This document shows positions 5,867 to 6,720 of a DNA stretch of 6,720 bases, piece by piece. The notes below the pieces were generated by a model. The model worked only from the letters and a program-made list of their open reading frames with translations. It had not been told where the DNA came from and did no database searches. The DNA is taken from NCBI GenBank assembly GCA_002701945.1, contig NZXJ01000074.1:1-6720 (forward strand), in the 5' to 3' direction. The stretch's first letter is position 1; every line of letters starts with the position of its first letter. The translations under genes were made by a program, and so were the position numbers. The DNA is from Fidelibacterota bacterium (GTDB lineage: Bacteria > Fidelibacterota > Marinisomatia > Marinisomatales > TCS55).

Positions 5867-5896
5867 TTGACTACAGAAAAGTCATTCTGCTAAATT
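5867..5896 (+). promoter_or_regulatory. Candidate nuo operon promoter
   Basis: TTGACT (5867-5872), an 18-base spacer and TAAATT (5891-5896) repeat the layout of the opposing candidate promoter. Transcription would begin near 5903, which would rule out the GTG at 5899 as start and leave about 23 bases of leader before the ATG at 5926. The 9-base repeat AAAAGTCAT occurs in the spacer (5877-5885) and again in the leader (5908-5916). Confidence 0.4.
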
Positions 5897-5925
5897 CAGT
5901 GCTTGCTAAAAGTCATATATATATA

Positions 5926-6360
5926 ATGTATCGAGATTTTGGAACCGTTTTGATTTTTGCTATGCTAGCAATAGTATTAGTATATGTTCCTCTATTAATT
6001 TCAAGTTTAGTAGCTCCAAGTCAGAAGACTCCGGATAAACTTGATAATTATGAGTGTGGAGAAGAGCCTGAGGGATCTGCTTGGGTACAATTCAATATTC
6101 GTTTTTATGTAATTGCTCTTATTTTTCTCATATTTGATGTTGAAGTTGTATTTCTATTCCCATGGGCTATGGTTTTTAAGGAAATGGGAATGGTTGCATT
6201 TGTAGAAATGGGAATTTTTCTACTTATTTTGATTGTAGGTTTAGCATATGTTTGGAAAAAAGGTGATTTGGATTGGGTAAAATATAATGTGAAGTATGGT
6301 AGAGGAAGATATCGCCAAAAAGCTTCGCAAACGGAAGGAGAAACCATTGGGAGTATTTGA
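5926..6360 (+). CDS. nuoA: NADH-quinone oxidoreductase subunit A
   Basis: NuoA is a small membrane subunit of respiratory complex I that lies near the quinone cavity between the arms. From ATG 5926 the protein has 144 residues, within the usual range, with three transmembrane helices (about 8-30, 60-83 and 90-111). The conserved loop [21 protein letters not shown] (41-61), including the switch-loop Cys44, is followed by the helix [16 protein letters not shown] (66-81) with its membrane-embedded acids Asp71 and Glu73. A GTG at 5899 would add nine residues (MLAKSHIYI) but has no ribosome site and lies before the expected transcription start. The region before 5926 is a run of AT with only a weak AAAAG. 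The 3' end overlaps nuoB by 14 bases. Confidence 0.95.
   Translation: MYRDFGTVLIFAMLAIVLVYVPLLISSLVAPSQKTPDKLDNYECGEEPEGSAWVQFNIRFYVIALIFLIFDVEVVFLFPWAMVFKEMGMVAFVEMGIFLLILIVGLAYVWKKGDLDWVKYNVKYGRGRYRQKASQTEGETIGSI
6333..6340 (+). promoter_or_regulatory. Ribosome binding site fixing the nuoB TTG start
   Basis: GGAAGGAG lies within the last codons of nuoA and ends six bases before TTG 6347. It is the strongest Shine-Dalgarno match in the window. The frame it serves continues directly into NuoB ([13 protein letters not shown]...), and no ATG or GTG occurs at the expected N-terminus, so the site supports the TTG start. Confidence 0.82.
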
Positions 6361-6720
6361 AAATAAATTCCAGGATAATGTAGTTGTTGCGTCCTTAGAT
6401 AAGTTGTTAGGATGGGCAAGATCAACGTCTCCTTGGTTCTTTCAATTTGGATTAGCATGCTGTGCAATTGAAATGATGGCTACTGCAGCTAGTAGACATG
6501 ACTTAATGCGTATAGGAATGCTTCCTAGATCATCACCAAGACAAGCTGATGTAATGATTGTCGCTGGAACAGTCACTTTAAAAATGGCTTTGAGAGTAAA
6601 AAAACTTTATGAACAGATGGCAAATCCCAAGTATGTTATTTCCATGGGGAGTTGCGCTACTAGCGGAGGACCTTATTGGCAACATGGTTATCATGTCTTA
6701 AAAGGAGTTGATTTGGTAGT
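6347..6720 (+). CDS. nuoB: NADH-quinone oxidoreductase subunit B, 5' part (3' end outside window)
   Basis: NuoB carries the terminal [4Fe-4S] cluster N2, which hands electrons to quinone in complex I. The 124 visible residues begin (M)[20 protein letters not shown], then [22 protein letters not shown] (23-44) with the tandem Cys38-Cys39 ligands, [19 protein letters not shown] (63-81), [18 protein letters not shown] (87-104) with the third ligand Cys103, and [18 protein letters not shown]. The fourth cysteine, in the CPPRP motif, would lie beyond the window. The start is TTG, backed by an excellent ribosome site and by the normal family N-terminus; the next in-frame ATG (residue 43) would delete the cluster ligands. 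It overlaps nuoA by 14 bases, the usual nuo operon order. Confidence 0.95.
   Translation, partial: MGVFENKFQDNVVVASLDKLLGWARSTSPWFFQFGLACCAIEMMATAASRHDLMRIGMLPRSSPRQADVMIVAGTVTLKMALRVKKLYEQMANPKYVISMGSCATSGGPYWQHGYHVLKGVDLV

Noticed and set aside
5899..5925. GTG start for nuoA, nine codons upstream
   Set aside because: No ribosome site, the added residues are unlike NuoA, and the candidate promoter would start transcription after it.
6105..6467. Open frame of 120 codons on the minus strand
   Set aside because: It is antisense to the conserved parts of nuoA and nuoB and its product is low-complexity with no recognisable domain.
1..6720. Mobile elements, CRISPR arrays, tRNA or rRNA genes
   Set aside because: No transposase or integrase motifs, no long terminal repeats, no regularly spaced repeats and no tRNA-like or rRNA-like sequence were seen on either strand.

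Overview
This is a strongly AT-rich bacterial chromosome segment packed with genes. It carries no sign of phage, insertion sequence, tRNA, rRNA or CRISPR. The right-hand end is the start of a complex I (nuo) operon in nuoA-nuoB order. The NuoB wording ([32 protein letters not shown]) resembles the FCB superphylum (Balneolota/Rhodothermota or Marinimicrobia-type bacteria), and the small monofunctional proline dehydrogenase fits that too. This placement is from memory of family wording and is low confidence.

Layout. (1) Bases 2-397 hold the 3' part of a DUF1295 / steroid-5-alpha-reductase-like membrane protein, closed by a clear intrinsic terminator. (2) Bases 503-982 hold a GreA-family transcript cleavage factor with its own candidate promoter, which is bracketed by two dyad symmetries. 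(3) Bases 1102-3713 hold the most unusual part, an overlapping gene pair. The first is a CrtC/AttH-like (hydroxyneurosporene synthase-type, lipocalin-fold) protein. The second is a 620-residue integral membrane protein that joins an ICMT/phospholipid-methyltransferase-like domain, a PAP2-like domain and an Lgt-like (prolipoprotein diacylglyceryl transferase) domain. (4) Bases 3776-4087 hold a short MazG-like NTP pyrophosphohydrolase with a strong ribosome binding site. (5) On the minus strand, 5792 down to 4088, a tight operon runs proline dehydrogenase, CoA-binding (YccU-type) protein, DUF805 membrane protein, with a 4-base and then a 1-base overlap; its last stop codon abuts that of the mazG-like gene. 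(6) A divergent intergenic region of about 130 bases precedes nuoA (5926-6360) and nuoB (from 6347, TTG start, running off the window).

How they fit together. Proline dehydrogenase passes electrons from proline to the membrane quinone pool, the same pool served by complex I, and the two units are divergently transcribed from a shared region. The CrtC-like/fusion pair looks like a small, translationally coupled lipid- or isoprenoid-modifying cassette. All three parts of the fusion recall enzymes acting on lipid substrates, but its PAP2 part lacks the nucleophilic histidine and its Lgt part departs from the classical signature. Its function is therefore open, and it is the best candidate here for something undescribed.
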